In this document: piece after piece, positions 38,013-49,190 of the stretch
How the letters are laid out: every line of letters starts with the position of its first letter
Position numbering within the stretch: position 1 is the stretch's first letter
Source: Tachypleus tridentatus
Lineage: Eukaryota; Arthropoda; Merostomata; Xiphosura; Limulidae
Direction of reading: 5' to 3'
Assembly (NCBI RefSeq): GCF_004210375.1
Contig: NC_134834.1
Span: forward strand, 15,981,857 to 16,045,856
Length of the DNA stretch: 64,000 nt
The notes under the pieces: model-generated
Told to the model about the DNA's origin: nothing
Databases searched by the model: none
What the model saw: the letters and a program-made list of their open reading frames with translations, nothing else
Made by a program: the position numbers and the translations under genes

Positions 38013-38124
38013 CGTCGCTTTGTGTTTAATAATAAATATATGGTAAGCATCAATTGTGGACTACACATCTTGTAATCAAGTGACACAGGTATTTAAAATC
38101 ACATATTATACAAAAAATAATGGT

Positions 38125-38229
38125 AGTTTGTGTGTAATTCAGCATAAAGCACAACAATGGGCTATCTACACCTTGCCCACTACGGGTATCGTAACCTGAC
38201 TTCTAGTGTTTTAAGTCCGTAGACGTAAT
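38125..38229 (-). mobile_element. Type B SINE, divergent
   Basis: aatgggctatctacacc, cccactacgggtatcg and agtccgtagacgta show the reversed type B order. Confidence 0.8.
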
Positions 38230-39100
38230 AATGACAGTAGTATTTTTAGAGTGGTTATTTTATCACATGGTCGTTATAGGTATAAAATAATTCTTAGCTT
38301 TTTCTCTATTATTAGTTCATCTAACAAGTTATGTAGATTTCAACTGAAAAAAATGTATTAAATCAAGAGTTGTTGTAATTTCACGTAAGACTGGTTCCAC
38401 TCAGAACGACAAGGTAAGTCCGTTTAATAACAGGAGATTCGACAGGATACTTACTGTGAAGTAATTTTATGTTCTTTGACATTCAAAGTTGTGTTAAAGA
38501 AAAAAAACAGACACAGACAAAATTCAAGTGCACAATTAATGTGAACAATCCTTATTTCAGGGAAACACTACCAAAAATGTATACTTGACCTCTCAGAACA
38601 GACAGTATTATTTAATAGCAAGTTAGTGTTAATTTGGTGAGATAAAGCTCCAAAGTTTATCTCTTTCAAAACGAATTTCAGACTACTGTACCGATATGTT
38701 GTTCCACCCTGAATAATTTTCTCGTTAACCACGTTATTTTGTTAACATAAGACTAGTGTGAGCAACGAGTGTCACGCTCACGAACTGTCATTCCACAGTG
38801 AAAATTGAAAAATATACCTCTCTAACTTCACATACTATAGGCTACCTTACAACTATCTTTCCCGCGAGAAGACAAAATGTGTTGCTCTAGGTGAATGGCA
38901 TCGTATAATGGGCACCTAAAGTGAAAGGAATATCATGATATTCTTCAATAAAGTGGTGTGAAAATGCATAAAATGTTTATATACGACTACGTTATTGCAG
39001 AATAAGAAGAGAACAACAACCAATAAAAATTAGATTCAAGTTCAAGATTTAACGGAGCCATGCACACTATGGTGATTAACATATCAAGTTGTGGGTATTT
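38230..39100. other. AT-rich DNA, no supported feature
   Basis: No gene, array or SINE is recognised. Confidence 0.45.
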
Positions 39101-39322
39101 GTTTGTTTGTTTTTGAAAATCGCGCAAAACTACACGAGATCTATTTGCGCTACTCGTTCCTAATTTAATACAACAAATATAATACATAATAGTGCATTTG
39201 ATCGTCACGTTACGATGCCCACACGATTGAAAAGGCTATGTCATGTTTGATGTAATGGAGATTCGAATCCGCGACTCTGATAATATGAGTCGATCACCAT
39301 AATTGATTAGACATGAAGGGCC
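39101..39322 (-). mobile_element. Type A SINE, diverged, with an internal deletion
   Basis: The tail (gtttgtttgtttttg), ctatttgcgctactcgttcc, taatttaa and then gatcgtcacgttacgatgcc are present. The segment that normally carries gcagctagtcatcacc is missing. The head shows a gattcgaatccgcgac B-box. Confidence 0.8.
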
Positions 39323-39670
39323 GAGTTGCGGATGGAAAGGTCTCGTGCTCGAGACGCAATACCACCATACACACTTCACACATTTGTGTTTGCTAACGTT
39401 ATTTACTATACGTGGATTTGTTGAACTGAACGTTTAACCCACGTGCGCATAAAATGTCTGACTTATTACATAGTCCTTAAATGACAATAAACTTTCAAAT
39501 AGTATATCGATAACGTTAATCACTGGCTATTAAAGAAAGGTACTTTCTATCATTATTTATTCAAGAGTAAATTTGCCATCAAATAGTTATTGGTCTGTAC
39601 TCTCCAACACGTGTTTAATTTTCGTTAACAGGCCTTCAAATTTTCATTTTCCTTTAGTTCTTTCTATCTG

Positions 39671-39921
39671 GCCTCGCGTGGTTAGGTGGTTAAGGCACTC
39701 AACTCGTAACCTAACGGTCGCAGGTTCAAATTCCAGTCGCGCCAAAACATGCTCGCGTGGGCGTTATAATGTTACAATTGATTCCATTATTTGTTGATAG
39801 AACAGTGCCCCGAAAGTTGCCGATAATTAGCTGTCTTTCCTCTTGTCTCGCACTGCTAAATTAGGGACGGCTAGCGCCGATAGCCCTAATGTAGCTTTGC
39901 GAGAAATTCAGCAAGCGAACA
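39671..39921 (+). mobile_element. Type A SINE, diverged
   Basis: Head ggttaggtggttaaggcact, B-box ggttcaaattcc, body shortened around gctcgcgtgggcgttataat and gataattagctgtctttcc, tail ctttgcgagaaattcagc. The 74-codon frame at 39573-39797 overlaps it and is not a gene. Confidence 0.9.
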
Positions 39922-40475
39922 AATCTTTCCACCTACTTTAAAATTTAATAATTTCAAGTTGATAAAAAAAAAACACCACAAAACCTTGAATATGATACTT
40001 TACTGGTAAAGTTAGCTTTATGAGTCTTAACATTAAATATTGAGTTCATCCGATGGCACGAAGCAACTTTCTGAGTCACTCGGGGGACGTTAAATATAAA
40101 CGGTAGTAGTTTAAGAAAGGCACGCTTCGTTAGATTGTGCGCGAATGTTTCAAACATTTAATTGCACGGAAAATTCTGATTCAGGGAAATGTCACGTGAG
40201 TTTCATGTTATCAAAATGGAGTTTTCTGAGTCAATAAGTTCTGCCAGTGGAATTATTCAGTGAAGTTTGAAAGTTGTTGTGTTTTTTTTATGAAGCGTGT
40301 GTTTTAACCTTGTTTCATAGAAGAAAACCTATACATTATTTTAGCTTTTCATGTTAAATATGTTATTTGTCTTTACGTTAACGTGTTATATAACTCGTTA
40401 AAATTTCTGTGCAGTTTAAGAACAACCGATTGACATGAAAAGATGGAATAGAGCGAAGCCTGTGGTTCCAGAAAC
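39922..40475. other. Unique AT-rich DNA
   Basis: The minus-strand 67-codon frame at 39954-40157 has no recognisable feature. Confidence 0.4.
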
Positions 40476-40747
40476 AAGATGGCCAAGCGTGTTAAGGCAT
40501 GCGACTCGTAATCTGAGGATCGCGGGTTCGCATCCCCGTCGCTAAACATGCTCGCCCTCCCAGCCGTGGGGGCAATATAATGTGACGGTCAATCCCACTA
40601 TTCGTTGGTAAAAGAGTAGCCCAAGAGTTGGCGGTGGGTGTTGATGACTAGCTGCCTTCCCTCTAGTCTTACACTGCTAAATTAGGGACGGTTAGCACAG
40701 ATAGCCCTCGAGTAGCTTTGTGCGAAATTCAAATACAAACAAAACAA
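40476..40747 (+). mobile_element. Type A SINE, full length, second head subfamily
   Basis: The head reads ggccaagcgtgttaaggcat with ggttcgcatcc in the B-box. Body and tail are intact. It matches the copies at 13931 and 49541 in these head changes. Confidence 0.95.
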
Positions 40748-41002
40748 AGAAACTAGAAACGAAAATCGTCTATTAAATATATAAATGTGTATTTATACAA
40801 TCTCCCATTATCACCTGTTCTCCCGTGATAGACAAAGTTCTGCGTTCCACTAAGAAAACAACAAGAACCGATCATCATCCTCTTTAGTCTACCTCATTTT
40901 TAAAAAAAAACTAACACGATTGTATTTTGCATATAAAGTGACTAGTTAAGCCTGTGTCTGCTGTTCATGTTAAGTCCACACACGTGGGCTCCTTCTAGAT
41001 AG

Positions 41003-41195
41003 AGGCCTGGCATTATCTGGTTTTTAAGGCACTCGAATTGCAATTGATGGTGGAGGGCTCGAATCACCATCACCAAACATACTCGATCTTAACGTGGTGG
41101 GGGCGTTATAATGTGACGGTGAACCCAGTTTTTCTTTGGTAAAAAGGCAGCCCAAGTATTGGCAGCTGGAGTTGTTGACTAGCTCAGTCGTGTTA
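41003..41195 (+). mobile_element. Type A SINE, 3'-truncated and diverged
   Basis: Head ggttt-ttaaggcactcg, a ggctcgaatcacc B-box, then gtgggggcgttataatgtga and cagcccaagtattggcagct. It stops after ttgttgactagctc. Confidence 0.85.
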
Positions 41196-41397
41196 AATGG
41201 TATGGTGCTTGTTCTCACAAGACTTTGCTATCTGAGATCATATTATTTACGAACTAATGTATTCTCATAAGATATTATAATGGTTAAAATAACAAAAATA
41301 CTTAATATGTCATACCTTCATTCAGGTGTAGCAGTAGTCATTATGGGCAAACGTTTATTTATTTCAAGTGATCCTGTGTTTACTATAATCAATATTG

Positions 41398-41555
41398 GGC
41401 CTAACGGAGTCTATTGGTTAGTATGCCAGGTTGCGCATTAGAAGGTCTAAGGTTCGAGCAGCGAAATAACACTGTGCACCCATTCTAGGTTGCACTTAGG
41501 ACTTGTTGCTCTCCCTTTGGTCAGTAGTCCTAAATCAGTGATAGCTAGGCCTCCA
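41398..41555 (+). mobile_element. Type C SINE, old
   Basis: tctattggttagtatgcc and taaggttcgagcagcg suggest tRNA A- and B-boxes. ccctttggtcagtagtccta and cagtgatagctaggcc recall the shared body end. Confidence 0.5.
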
Positions 41556-41626
41556 TTTTTCAATGAAAATCTTTGACCTGGCCGTTTACCCGACGTGTCA
41601 CTTCAGGGTGATATTTGTTTTTTAAT

Positions 41627-41752
41627 TGTTTGTTTATTTGAAATAAACACAAAGGTACACAATGGGCTATCTGTGCTCAGCCCACCACGGGTATCGAAAC
41701 CCGGATTTTAGCGGTGTGAGTCCCCAGACGTACCGTTGTGCCACTAGGGGCA
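41627..41752 (-). mobile_element. Type B SINE, full length
   Basis: Reversed order is complete: tail tgtttatttgaaataaacac, acacaatgggctatctgtgc, cccaccacgggtatcgaaac, and head end ccgttgtgccactagggg. Confidence 0.92.
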
Positions 41753-42268
41753 TGGGATGAGGAAAATACTTACAGTAACAAAAATCAACCATCACATTTT
41801 GGGCAAACATTTTAAGTGCGAATGAAAAATAAAAAATCTAAGTTCAATACAAATCCTTCTTGGTTCTCTAGAGAAGACAAAAACAAAATTATTTCATGGA
41901 AGAATAAGTTCATAACGAAGAATATATATAAAATGTTTCATTCGTCTCTCACAATACCGAAGTTTTAGAGACAACGGTTTGATATTTTCTCTTAATGTTA
42001 TAAGCAGAAGTTTGAGGAATTTCACGAAGACGTCAGAGGACTGTACTAGCAAGACATGACAAATGAATTTAAGACAAATGTAAAACACAGTCTTGGCCAA
42101 AATGGTTCCTTACTATTCTATTTTGATTTTATTCTCTACATGCATGGAGTAGTTATTGAGTGAACGTCCGAGTAGTAACAGAGAAGACAAAATGATTGGA
42201 CAAAGGTGTACGGGTTGTTATTCTGGTGTGTACAAGTTGTTTTCAGTATTTTTTTCGTCAAAGTTTTA
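41753..42268. other. AT-rich DNA, no supported feature
   Basis: The minus-strand 68-codon frame at 41894-42100 shows no recognisable feature. Confidence 0.4.
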
Positions 42269-42542
42269 TTTGTTTTTTTTTAATTTCGTGTAAATCTCCT
42301 AGAGGGCTATTTGCGCTAGCTGTTTCTAATTTAGCAATGTAAAACAAAAGAGAAGGCAACTAGTCATCATCGCCCTCCGCAAACTCTTGGGCTACTCTTT
42401 TACCAAAGAACAGTGGGATTGACTGTGACATTATAAAGCCCCCACGACTGGAAGGGCGGGCATGTTTGGCGCAACAGGGATTCGAACTCGCGACCCTCAG
42501 ATTACGAGTCGAACGTCTTACCCACCTGGTCAACCCGGGCCT
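42269..42542 (-). mobile_element. Type A SINE, full length
   Basis: The reversed body is complete (gagggctatttgcgctagct, cgccctccgcaaactcttgg, cccccacgactggaaggg) and the head ends in cacctggtcaacccgggcc. Confidence 0.94.
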
Positions 42543-43662
42543 TCGTGAAAGCACACATAACTATTTTATATAAAATAGTGTATTTTTTTGGTATAGTATT
42601 CAGACAATATCTCTGTACTTGGTATAGAGTCATGATGTTCCAGCAATTGTGAGACGTCAAGTTTTTCGACTCTCGAGAAACAGTATGAAGAAAACAAACA
42701 TTGCCAAGACAATGGTTCACTCTATCCGGAATCCTGAACGTCATTAAAATATTATTAACGATATTGCACAAAGTATACTGATAGATGCCGAAAAACAACC
42801 ACCCAAGATGACTATATTTTAATTAGATTAACAAGTCCAGGTTGACAAAAGTCTCACAACAACTTAAAAGAGGAATTGCATGAACATATTCATTACAAGA
42901 TATCCAGACCAAACAAGGTTATTTTGCAAACATGGCTATCTACAAAACAATATTAACCAGAATTCACCGCCATTACCGTGTTACTTGGGCTGACTTTTTC
43001 ACAAGGAACAAAGGAGATGGTTCAGTACATGGTCGGGCAGCTATTCATCATAACAGAAAAACTACCCTTTAAACCCTCTAGCTAAACTGTAATGACGCCT
43101 CTAAAGAAATTACATGGACATGATATTTCTACCATATCTTAGGACAAGATATGTCAGAGCCAGTAAAGTCTCCAAATTGTTATTTCCTTCAGAACTGTTC
43201 TGTAAAACTGAGTCAGAACATTTCTAAGCACGAAACTAAGTCAGCTAATTTAGCTAAGTTGCAGCGCCTTCTATTAGCATGTTGAAATGAAATCACTGTG
43301 TCAGCATGTCACGTCGTTTTGCGGATATTATCAAAGCACGAGGAGGACCAACCAAATACTAAATGTTTGATATGAACTTATATAAGGTTAAAGAAGCTAT
43401 TGATAATAATTTGATATTATATTTTATCATTATGTATATTTTGGTAAGATTTTACTATGGAAGATGAAGTACTTTAGGTGTCTGTAAACATTGTTTGCTA
43501 TTCTAATAAACTATCAATGATATAGATGTTTAATATAACCAACATTTATGTTTGACAGCGCTAAGTTTATTTGTATTTCATCTCAATAACAGTGATCCTA
43601 TTTGTTACAAAATAAGTAAACATTTTGGCCGACAATGTATATATATAGTAGGAATATTCAAG
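42543..43662. other. Unique DNA, no supported gene
   Basis: A 62-codon open plus stretch (42884-43069) and a 98-codon minus frame (42502-42798, overlapping a SINE head) were checked and not called. No array is seen. Confidence 0.4.
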
Positions 43663-43914
43663 AGGGCCCCTCATGGACAGGTGGTTAAGGCGTTTGAATC
43701 CCCGTCGCAACAAACATGTTTGCCCTTTCAGCTGTTGGGCATTATAATGTTGCATTCAATCCCACTATTCGTTGGCAAAACAGTTAACCAAGAGTTGGTG
43801 GTGGGTGGTGATGACTAGCTGCTTTCCCTGTTGTCTTACTCTGCTAAACTGGGGACGACTGGCGCAGATAGCCCTCGTGTAGCTTTGCGCGAAATTCAGA
43901 ACAAACAAACACAC
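43663..43914 (+). mobile_element. Type A SINE with the anticodon arm deleted
   Basis: ggacaggtggttaaggcg joins directly to tttgaatccccgtcgc: about 30 bases holding the anticodon arm and the start of the T-arm are missing. The body and tail (tttgcgcgaaattcagaaca) are intact. The frames at 43552-43818 and 43567-43755 fall on it and are not genes. Confidence 0.93.
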
Positions 43915-44287
43915 TTGCATAATGGATACAAAAACCTGAAACCTATTTCTCACTTGCTAAAACATTGTTAACATAAAACCTTGTGTATCATCCTTCTGCT
44001 AACCCATTTCTTTTGCGGGTTAAGAATTGTAAAAGTTCTGCAGGAACCAGAAATCGCACAAAACAATTTCCGCTGGTGTATTTTCGTATTTTTTTTCATA
44101 TCAAGAAAGCGATCTGCAAGACAGATCTAAGGTCGAACATATCACGACGTGATAGTTGGTCAGTGTTTAGGCTTGTGAGTTGAATATTCGATAAACGTTA
44201 CAGCAAATAGAATTCTATATCAGGCTTGTTTTATACTCACAATTAATCTAATATAAGTGTACATTGATATTTATCATTACGATAAAT
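43915..44287. other. Unique AT-rich DNA
   Basis: No feature is recognised. Confidence 0.4.
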
Positions 44288-44407
44288 GTGTTTGTTTGTT
44301 TGTTTGTTTATTTGTTTAAAGTTAAGCACAAAGCTATAAAATAGGTTATCTGTTCTCTGCCCACCACGGGTATCGAAACCCGGTTTCTAGCACTGTAAGT
44401 CCGTGAT
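44288..44407 (-). mobile_element. Type B SINE with a (gttt)n tail
   Basis: Five gttt units form the reversed tail. They are followed by aagttaagcacaaagctata, cccaccacgggtatcgaaac and cactgtaagtccgtg. Confidence 0.9.
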
Positions 44408-44444
44408 TTGAAGCCGTGCGATATTACAAAATGTTGTCATATAT

Positions 44445-44605
44445 TTAGCTACGTGTGCGTTATAAGAGTGGCAGTCAAATCTTATCGGGTATGGTTGGTG
44501 TTAGGGTGTTGATGATTGGCTCCGTACATTCCGGACATCAGTTCAAATTTAGGAACATCTACAGTCTGCCTTATTAGCACTCGAAATAAATAAAAATACA
44601 GTAGC
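44445..44605 (+). mobile_element. Type C SINE body fragment
   Basis: tgcgttataagagtggcagt, caaatc, ttgatgattggctcc and ttaggaacatctacag follow the order of the type C body. No clear head is present. Confidence 0.5.
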
Positions 44606-44695
44606 TCAAAGTAGGGACAACACAGTAAATCTGAAAACTTTTCTACCAACACAAAACTGTATAGCTTCCATTTAATCCGTCTTTTTAAGCGTAGT

Positions 44696-44830
44696 AGCCC
44701 TCCAGTAGCTCAGCGGTATGTCTGTGGACTTACAACGCCAAAAACCGGGTTTCGATACCCGTGGTGGGCAGAGCCCAGATAGCCCATTGTGTAGCTTTGT
44801 GTTTAATTCAAAAACCAACAACAACAACTT
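44696..44830 (+). mobile_element. Type B SINE, best-preserved copy
   Basis: Head agtagctcagcggtatgtct (A-box-like), gacttacaacgccaaaaacc, B-box region gggtttcgatacccg, link gtggtgggcagagcccagat, tail agcccattgtgtagctttgt then gtttaattcaaaaaccaac. It serves as the reference for type B here. Confidence 0.95.
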
Positions 44831-45064
44831 CTTAACGTAAAACTTGATCAGGTTTTATGATAGTAAGTTTGACTGGAACTGTTGAAAGAAAGGTGGATTA
44901 AGTTTCGGCTTTTCTTTTTTTTTCATTCAGAGTTGATCACATTAAACTTACATATTAATATCATGTTAATAGAAAACGTAGCTATAGCGTACACACTATA
45001 CGTGTCTTTAATTTCAACTTTACAATCTAGATTATTATAGATATATATAAATATTTGAAAAAAG

Positions 45065-45258
45065 CCCTTTCAGCCGTGGGGGCATTATAATGTATCGATC
45101 AATCCCACTATTTGTTGGTAAAAGAGTAGCCCAAGAGTTGGCGGTGGGAAGTGATGACTAGCTGCCTTCCCTCTGGTCTTACTCTGCTAAATTAGGGACG
45201 ACTAGCACAGACAGCCCTCGTGTAGCTTTGCGCGAAATTAAAAAACAAACAAGCGAAC
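45065..45258 (+). mobile_element. Type A SINE, head missing (first of a tandem pair)
   Basis: It begins within the body at gccctttcagccgtgggggc and runs to a complete tail (cgcgaaattaaaaaacaaac). It is followed with no gap by a second headless copy. Confidence 0.94.
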
Positions 45259-45259
45259 A

Positions 45260-45452
45260 GCCGTGGGGGGCGTTATAATGTAACGGTCAATCCCAGTATC
45301 CGTTGGTAAAACAGTAACCCAAGAGTTGGCGGTGGGTGGTGATGACCAACTGCCTTCCCTCTGGTCTTACACTGCTAAATTAGAGACGGCGAGCGTAGAT
45401 AGTCCTCGTGTAGCTTTGCGCGAAATTCTAAACAAACCAAATCAAATATTTG
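45260..45452 (+). mobile_element. Type A SINE, head missing (second of a tandem pair)
   Basis: It begins at gccgtggggggcgttataat, a few bases from where the first copy begins, and is complete to the tail. The two differ at many sites, so this is not a very recent duplication. The 67-codon frame at 45326-45529 is incidental. Confidence 0.94.
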
Positions 45453-45799
45453 AAAATAAACTCCCATTTTGCTCTCGCTTACTTCAAATATATTCAAATA
45501 CAGACAACTGTCATTGTCTTAGGGTATAAAAATATTTACACAACCACCTCCTGTTATTTAGGCTTACGGATTATTTGCTTAAAATCTCTTTAAAATGCTT
45601 AAAAAATGTTTCAAGAGTATTTATAGAATCGTCCCTCATTTTGTAGTCTCTAAATGTATTATGTAAATATCCGTGTTTTTTGTGTTTCAACAATTTTATA
45701 ATACTATTCCTAGTTTTTCTGGACCTTAAAAGTGTTTACGTTAACGTTCCGCATTGTGGAATCAGATGTTCGCTACCCTTTACCTTAGAAAAGACGATT
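45453..45799. other. AT-rich DNA
   Basis: No supported feature is seen. Confidence 0.4.
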
Positions 45800-45952
45800 A
45801 TGCTTCGTGGGTGCGTTAAAAAAGTGGCAGTCAGATTTCACCATTATATTAATTATATTCATGAGTTGAATAGTTGTCTTTTTCTGTAACTTTAAAATTA
45901 GGAAATAACCCTTGATTAATTAAGTGCGAAATTTAACAAACAAGCAAAAATA
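45800..45952 (+). mobile_element. Type C SINE fragment, old
   Basis: gtgggtgcgttaaaaaagtg, gcagtcaga, gaatagttgtctttttctg and a tail gtgcgaaatttaacaaacaa keep the shared body and tail order. Confidence 0.55.
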
Positions 45953-46047
45953 TAATATCTCTCTAAAGACGTTTTATAAAACTGTATCCTGTTTTATTAG
46001 ACTAGGTAGCCATTTTTCTTGTTTGTAGGTAAAACGTTAAGATAAAG

Positions 46048-46305
46048 GTTTGTTTCTTTTTCAATTTCGCGCAAAGCTACACGAGGGCTATCTGCGCTAG
46101 CCGTCCCTAATTTGCTAGACCAGAGGGAAGGCAACTAGTCATCGCCATCCACCATCAACTCTTGGGCTACTCTTCTACCAACAAATAGTGGAATTGATCG
46201 TCACTTTATAACGCTCCCATGGCTGAAAGGACGAGCAGATTTGGTGCAACGGGGATTGAAACCTACGACCCTGAGATTACGAGTGGAGTTCTTTAACCAC
46301 CTGGC
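46048..46305 (-). mobile_element. Type A SINE, full length
   Basis: The reversed tail and body are complete, with a small deletion at taatttgctagaccagaggg. The head ends at accacctggc. Confidence 0.94.
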
Positions 46306-46758
46306 TGTTTTTTTTAAAGTACACAAGATATAAAATAACAGTTTTACTAAACTTAAGAACAGTTTAAACTTATGTTTTATAGCGTTTATTATTGTGCACT
46401 GTGAAACGAATGACATTACAACAACAAATAGAAATACTACGTTATCGCTTCGTATTTCGTGTCGTTATTTCATTTGTTTTCTGTGTTCTTCAACAATCCT
46501 TATTTTTGTAACTTTAGGTTTAAATATTGAGTAAACTTCTGAGCATATATAAATACATGTTCATATATTTGAAATTTCAAATTTTGTGGTCAAAGAAAAT
46601 CAAAAAGATGTCTTGAGGTTTAGTGAATTCATCGAAACCAGTATTTCTTAATTAATAAAAATCTGATATATATATCCATATTCTTAACTGTAATAAAACG
46701 GTTTTTTACTTTTACAAATATTACAAAAGCCATGCTTTATAAGTAATACAAAAATAAA
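46306..46758. other. AT-rich DNA
   Basis: No supported feature is seen. Confidence 0.4.
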
Positions 46759-46872
46759 TGTCTGTGGACTAATACTCCTGGGAACCGAGATTCGATACCC
46801 GATGTGGGAAAAGCACAGATAGCCGTTTATGTAGCTTTGTGTTTTATACCAAAACAACAATAACACAAATAA
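46759..46872 (+). mobile_element. Type B SINE, 5'-truncated
   Basis: tgtctgtggactaatactcc, gagattcgatacccgatgtg and agcacagatagccgtttatg lead into a tail of caaaacaacaataac. Confidence 0.85.
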
Positions 46873-46879
46873 GCTGTCA

Positions 46880-46995
46880 CCCTGTAGGTAAACAATAAGT
46901 TCACGGACTTCCAACGCTGAAATCCGGGATTCTATTCTCCGTGGTGAGTGGAGTTCACATTGCCCATTATGCAGCTTCAGATTAAGAAAACAGCA
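46880..46995 (+). mobile_element. Type B SINE, same strand, 8 bp downstream of another copy
   Basis: ggacttccaacgctgaaatc, gggattctattctccgtggt, cattgcccattatgcagctt. It is more diverged than its left neighbour. Together they form a head-to-tail pair. Confidence 0.82.
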
Positions 46996-47049
46996 AAATG
47001 AGCCAGCCTTTCTTGATGACGATAAACCCACTTGAAATAAAAATGTATC

Positions 47050-47180
47050 TCACAACGGCTGGTATGGGTATTAACACTTTAATGAAGATGACCTAGGAAG
47101 GTCTAAACATTGTTCTCTGTTTATCAATAAAAATGAGCCAGCCATTTTAAACCGTGGGTATGTCTGTCAACATGACCAGA
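47050..47180 (+). mobile_element. Possible dispersed repeat of unknown type
   Basis: cacaacggctggtatgggta then ttaacacttt precedes gaagatgacctaggaaggtc, in which gacc and ggtc can pair as a hairpin, then taaacattgttctctg. From memory, similar strings are dispersed in some arthropod genomes; I cannot confirm the family. Confidence 0.3.
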
Positions 47181-47960
47181 CAAACTGAGCCAGAAAACTT
47201 GATTTCGAAATATTACAACATTACCGACACTAAAACATTCAGTTTATTAGAATTACGTATATTATTAAGAACAATTAGTGTTAAGTTCGTTGTTAATTAC
47301 CTATAAGCTGACGCACACTGAGTGGTGATATGTGTCGGTTCGCCTGGTAGAAAACAGCTCAATATTTCAAGCAGAGCCATCTAGTGTTCGGTTTAGTTGT
47401 TTATGTATATATATATAGTTAATTCATCAATACCTAATTCCGCGTGCTTCTATAAATGGGAGAAATGTAAGAGTAGTAATTATTTTAAGTGGTTATTAAT
47501 TATTAAAGGCATTAAAAGGTAATAGTGTACAAGTAAAACGGTCTTTAAGAGCACGTAACAACTCCATTATAAAACCTAAGTGTAGGATTAATCAACAGAC
47601 GTGTTTGTTTAAGGACAGACACGATAAAAGGATTGCTTTGAACGATGGACCCTATCGCTACATAGAACATTTTATCGGTTTTATTGCGTTGCTTAACAAC
47701 GTTTCAGAGACGCTATGAACGCGCTAACTTTCGTAACTAATACGTCATCTTCAACGTTAATTAATGTTAGACAAGGCCATCTGTTCAAATTACTTATTTT
47801 TAAATCCCTTCTCGATGTCCAATGATATATAAAACTAAGATTCAAATATATTAATAAACGTCTTTTCATTCTTATGTTGAACGTTTCATTCACGTGATAC
47901 TCCAGTATTTTTATTTTTTTTTTCGCGGTAAAACGCTCGGCCCTTGGTTGGTGTAATGGT
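47181..47960. other. AT-rich DNA, no supported gene
   Basis: The minus-strand 98-codon frame at 47693-47989 ends inside a SINE and has no recognisable feature. Confidence 0.4.
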
Positions 47961-48239
47961 TTTGGTTTGTTTTGTGTTGAATTTCGCACAAAAATACACG
48001 AGAGCTATCTGCGCTATCCATCCCTAATTTAGCAGTGTAAGACTAGAGTGAAGGCAGCTAGTCATCACCACCGACCGCTAACTCTTGGGCTACTCTTTTA
48101 CCAATGAATAGTGGGATTGACCATCACATTATAACGCCCCACGGCTGAAAGGGCGAGCAAGTTTGGTGCGATGGGGATTCAAACCCGTGATTCTCGGGTT
48201 ACGAGTCGAACGCTTTAACCCACCTGCCCATGCCGGGCC
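47961..48239 (-). mobile_element. Type A SINE, full length
   Basis: Complete reversed copy from the gttttg-rich tail through gcagctagtcatcaccaccg to gcccatgccgggcc. Confidence 0.95.
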
Positions 48240-48520
48240 TTAACGTCACGGTAAACCTTGTAAGGTAGACCAATTAACGAGCAGTATTTTGTAAAGAAGG
48301 AACTGCATTGGTTATATTCAAACCGACAACTCAAAATAATCCACCATTTCGGAGCCAAAATTCACCAAATAATCAAAAGTACATTTCCGTAGTCACACTA
48401 GACAGTTACGAAGAGAGAAGAACGAGATTTTCCAGTCATTAGGTGTGAAAAGTGTGAAAACTGTGTTCAAAAGTCGGAAGTGACTCGGTCTTGATATATC
48501 AAGATATTCCAACTTCTAAA

Positions 48521-48690
48521 GCCTTGCATGAAGTAGTGGTTAAACAATCGACTTACCATCTATGATTCAAGGGTTCAAATCCGTGTCACTGAACAATGTT
48601 GCCCTTTCAGACGTGAGTACGTTATTATATTATGGTCCATTCCCCTCGTCATTGGTAACATTAGAATGGAGACCATCAGAAAGGGAACTC
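48521..48690 (+). mobile_element. Old type A or C SINE
   Basis: gcatgaagtagtggttaaac, agggttcaaatccgtgtcac and tgccctttcagacgtgagta keep head, B-box and body start. The remainder is lost. Confidence 0.65.
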
Positions 48691-48737
48691 TATTCAACCT
48701 CTCTCACACTATCTCAAAAATACGTCTCGTAGCTTAC

Positions 48738-48825
48738 GAGGATAGAATTCGGGTTTCGATACCCGTGGCAGCTATAACATAGGCAACCCATTGTGTAGCT
48801 TCGTGCTTAACAACAAACAGGCTTT
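48738..48825 (+). mobile_element. Type B SINE fragment
   Basis: gggtttcgatacccgtggca then caacccattgtgtagcttcg and ttaacaacaaacag. The A-box half of the head is missing. Confidence 0.85.
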
Positions 48826-48942
48826 TCTACCTCTCGCGAGGCAGTCAACCTCCCAGTGAGGGACAGCAGTCTGGGACCATCACCTTGTCCTCAAAACGAT
48901 GTTAAAAACAACATTTAACCCCAGTTGATAATTAATGATTTC

Positions 48943-49190
48943 GCCCGGCATGGCCAGGTGGTTAAGGTACTCGACTCATAATCCGAGGGTCGCTGTTTCG
49001 AATACACCTCACTCCAAACATGCTCGCCCTTTTAGTCGTGGGGGCGTCATTATGTTACGGTCAATCCTACTATTCATAAGTAAAAGAGTAGCCCAAAATT
49101 GGCGATGAGTGGTGATGCCTTGCACTGTAAAATTAGGGACGGCTAGCGGAGATAGGCCTAGTGCAGATTTGCCCGAAATTCAAACCAAAC
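48943..49190 (+). mobile_element. Type A SINE with a small internal deletion
   Basis: The head is near consensus (gcccggcatggccaggtgg). About 20-25 bases are missing where gtggtgatg joins ccttgcactg. Confidence 0.94.

Noticed and set aside
42884..43069. 62-codon open plus stretch with protein-like composition
   Set aside because: Short, no start codon near its left end, no family recognised. Such lengths are expected by chance in 64 kb over six frames.
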